A stretch of 6,739 bases of DNA from Deltaproteobacteria bacterium (GTDB taxonomy: Bacteria > Myxococcota > Myxococcia > SLRQ01): the NCBI GenBank assembly GCA_007128675.1, contig SKWY01000484.1, forward strand, positions 1 through 6,739. The letters are read 5' to 3'. This document shows positions 6,522-6,739 of this stretch, one piece after another; within the stretch, counting starts at the first letter, position 1; each line of letters opens with the position of its first letter. The notes beneath the pieces are model-generated. The model saw only the letters and a program-made list of their open reading frames with translations. It was not told the DNA's origin and ran no database searches. Made by a program: the position numbers and the translations under genes.

Positions 6522-6570
6522 GGGAGCGCCGTGAAAGGTAGCCTCGAGGCTCTCGAGACCAGGGGCTCCC
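6522..6570 (-). other. Cruciform-like inverted repeat in the intergenic gap
   Basis: The 132-bp gap between the right-edge gene's stop and the DUF1469-like start holds nested symmetry: an outer pair GGGAGC (6522-6527) and GCTCCC (6565-6570) flanks a perfect 12-bp palindrome, AGCCTCGAGGCT (6540-6551), with a further CTCGAG at 6552-6557. The outer stem starts right after the minus-strand stop at 6571. No T-run follows, so it is not a standard terminator; a 3'-end hairpin or protein-binding site are both possible. No promoter is obvious in the gap. Confidence 0.35.
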
Positions 6571-6739
6571 TCAATCGAAGACTCCATGGACGTACCATTG
6601 GCCATCTAGCCCATCCTGAAAAATCCAGAGGAGGGCGGCACCGGTCGCCACCTCGAAGTAGAGGCGATCGTAGGGGGAGGTCCACCATTCCCCGCTGACT
6701 GGAAAAGGGCCCGCGGATGCCGCCGGCTGACCTTCGACA
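6571..6739 (-). CDS. C-terminal end of an ImuB-like Y-family polymerase or DUF6504 protein
   Basis: A minus-strand frame enters from the right edge and stays open for 55 codons to TGA at 6573-6571. It reads VEGQPAASAGPFPV, then SGEWWTSPYDRLYFEV, then ATGAALLWIFQDG, and ends GQWYVHGVFD. The pattern GEWW-x3-Y-x-R-x-YF-x-V, a hydrophobic LLW-x-F-x-D strand and a terminal W-Y-x-HG-x-F-D is what I recall at the C-terminus of ImuB-like Y-family DNA polymerase proteins (mutasome component with DnaE2) and of the related small DUF6504 proteins. The catalytic region, if any, is outside the window, so polymerase versus stand-alone domain cannot be decided. The high Trp/Tyr content and absence of stops in a GC-rich frame support true coding; overlapping frames on both strands give low-complexity Arg/Pro-rich products. 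Confidence 0.62.
   Translation of the reverse strand, partial: VEGQPAASAGPFPVSGEWWTSPYDRLYFEVATGAALLWIFQDGLDGQWYVHGVFD

Noticed and set aside
6488..6698. Short overlapping open frames on both strands near the right edge (67 and 66 codons)
   Set aside because: Products are Arg/Pro-rich without features, and the region is better explained by the minus-strand frame ending at 6571 with a Trp/Tyr-rich conserved-looking C-terminus.
1..6739. CRISPR arrays, insertion sequences, toxin-antitoxin or defence genes
   Set aside because: No spaced repeats, transposase motifs or relevant domains seen in reading both strands; the only holin-like gene lacks phage context.

Overview
The window is GC-rich bacterial chromosome with densely packed genes and canonical Shine-Dalgarno sites. 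Nothing fixes the lineage. The gene set (reductive pyrimidine breakdown, BioY, a DUF1469-type membrane protein, an ImuB-like C-terminus) fits a free-living GC-rich bacterium, for example a deltaproteobacterial/myxococcal or similar soil or marine lineage, but that placement is a guess. I see no phage structural genes, insertion sequences, CRISPR arrays or RNA genes.

Left part (1-4248, + strand): a catabolic cluster. A dihydropyrimidinase, cut by the left edge, overlaps by 4 bp a class III PLP aminotransferase of the AGXT2/beta-alanine:pyruvate type. After a 135-bp structured gap comes a CoA-acylating (methyl)malonate-semialdehyde dehydrogenase. Together they make a coherent reductive pyrimidine route: dihydrouracil to N-carbamoyl-beta-alanine (dihydropyrimidinase), [beta-ureidopropionase, not in the window], beta-alanine to malonate semialdehyde (aminotransferase), then acetyl-CoA (dehydrogenase). 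The missing dihydropyrimidine dehydrogenase and beta-ureidopropionase may lie to the left.

The gap between aminotransferase and dehydrogenase holds a terminator-like hairpin plus T-run overlapping the aminotransferase stop, then a set of mutually exclusive GC-rich hairpins made from repeated words. The dehydrogenase may therefore be separately regulated or attenuated.

Middle (4249-5505, + strand): a small helical protein of unknown function with a weak ferritin-like/rubrerythrin look, then BioY, the substrate-binding membrane subunit of an ECF biotin transporter.

Right part (5536-6739, - strand, convergent with bioY): a two-gene membrane unit, a DUF1469/holin-superfamily-III-like protein followed by a one-TM protein with a DUF3618-like N-terminus, coupled by a Shine-Dalgarno site built into the stop of the first. 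At the right edge is the C-terminal 55 codons of a further minus-strand gene whose end resembles that of ImuB-like Y-family DNA polymerases (or DUF6504).
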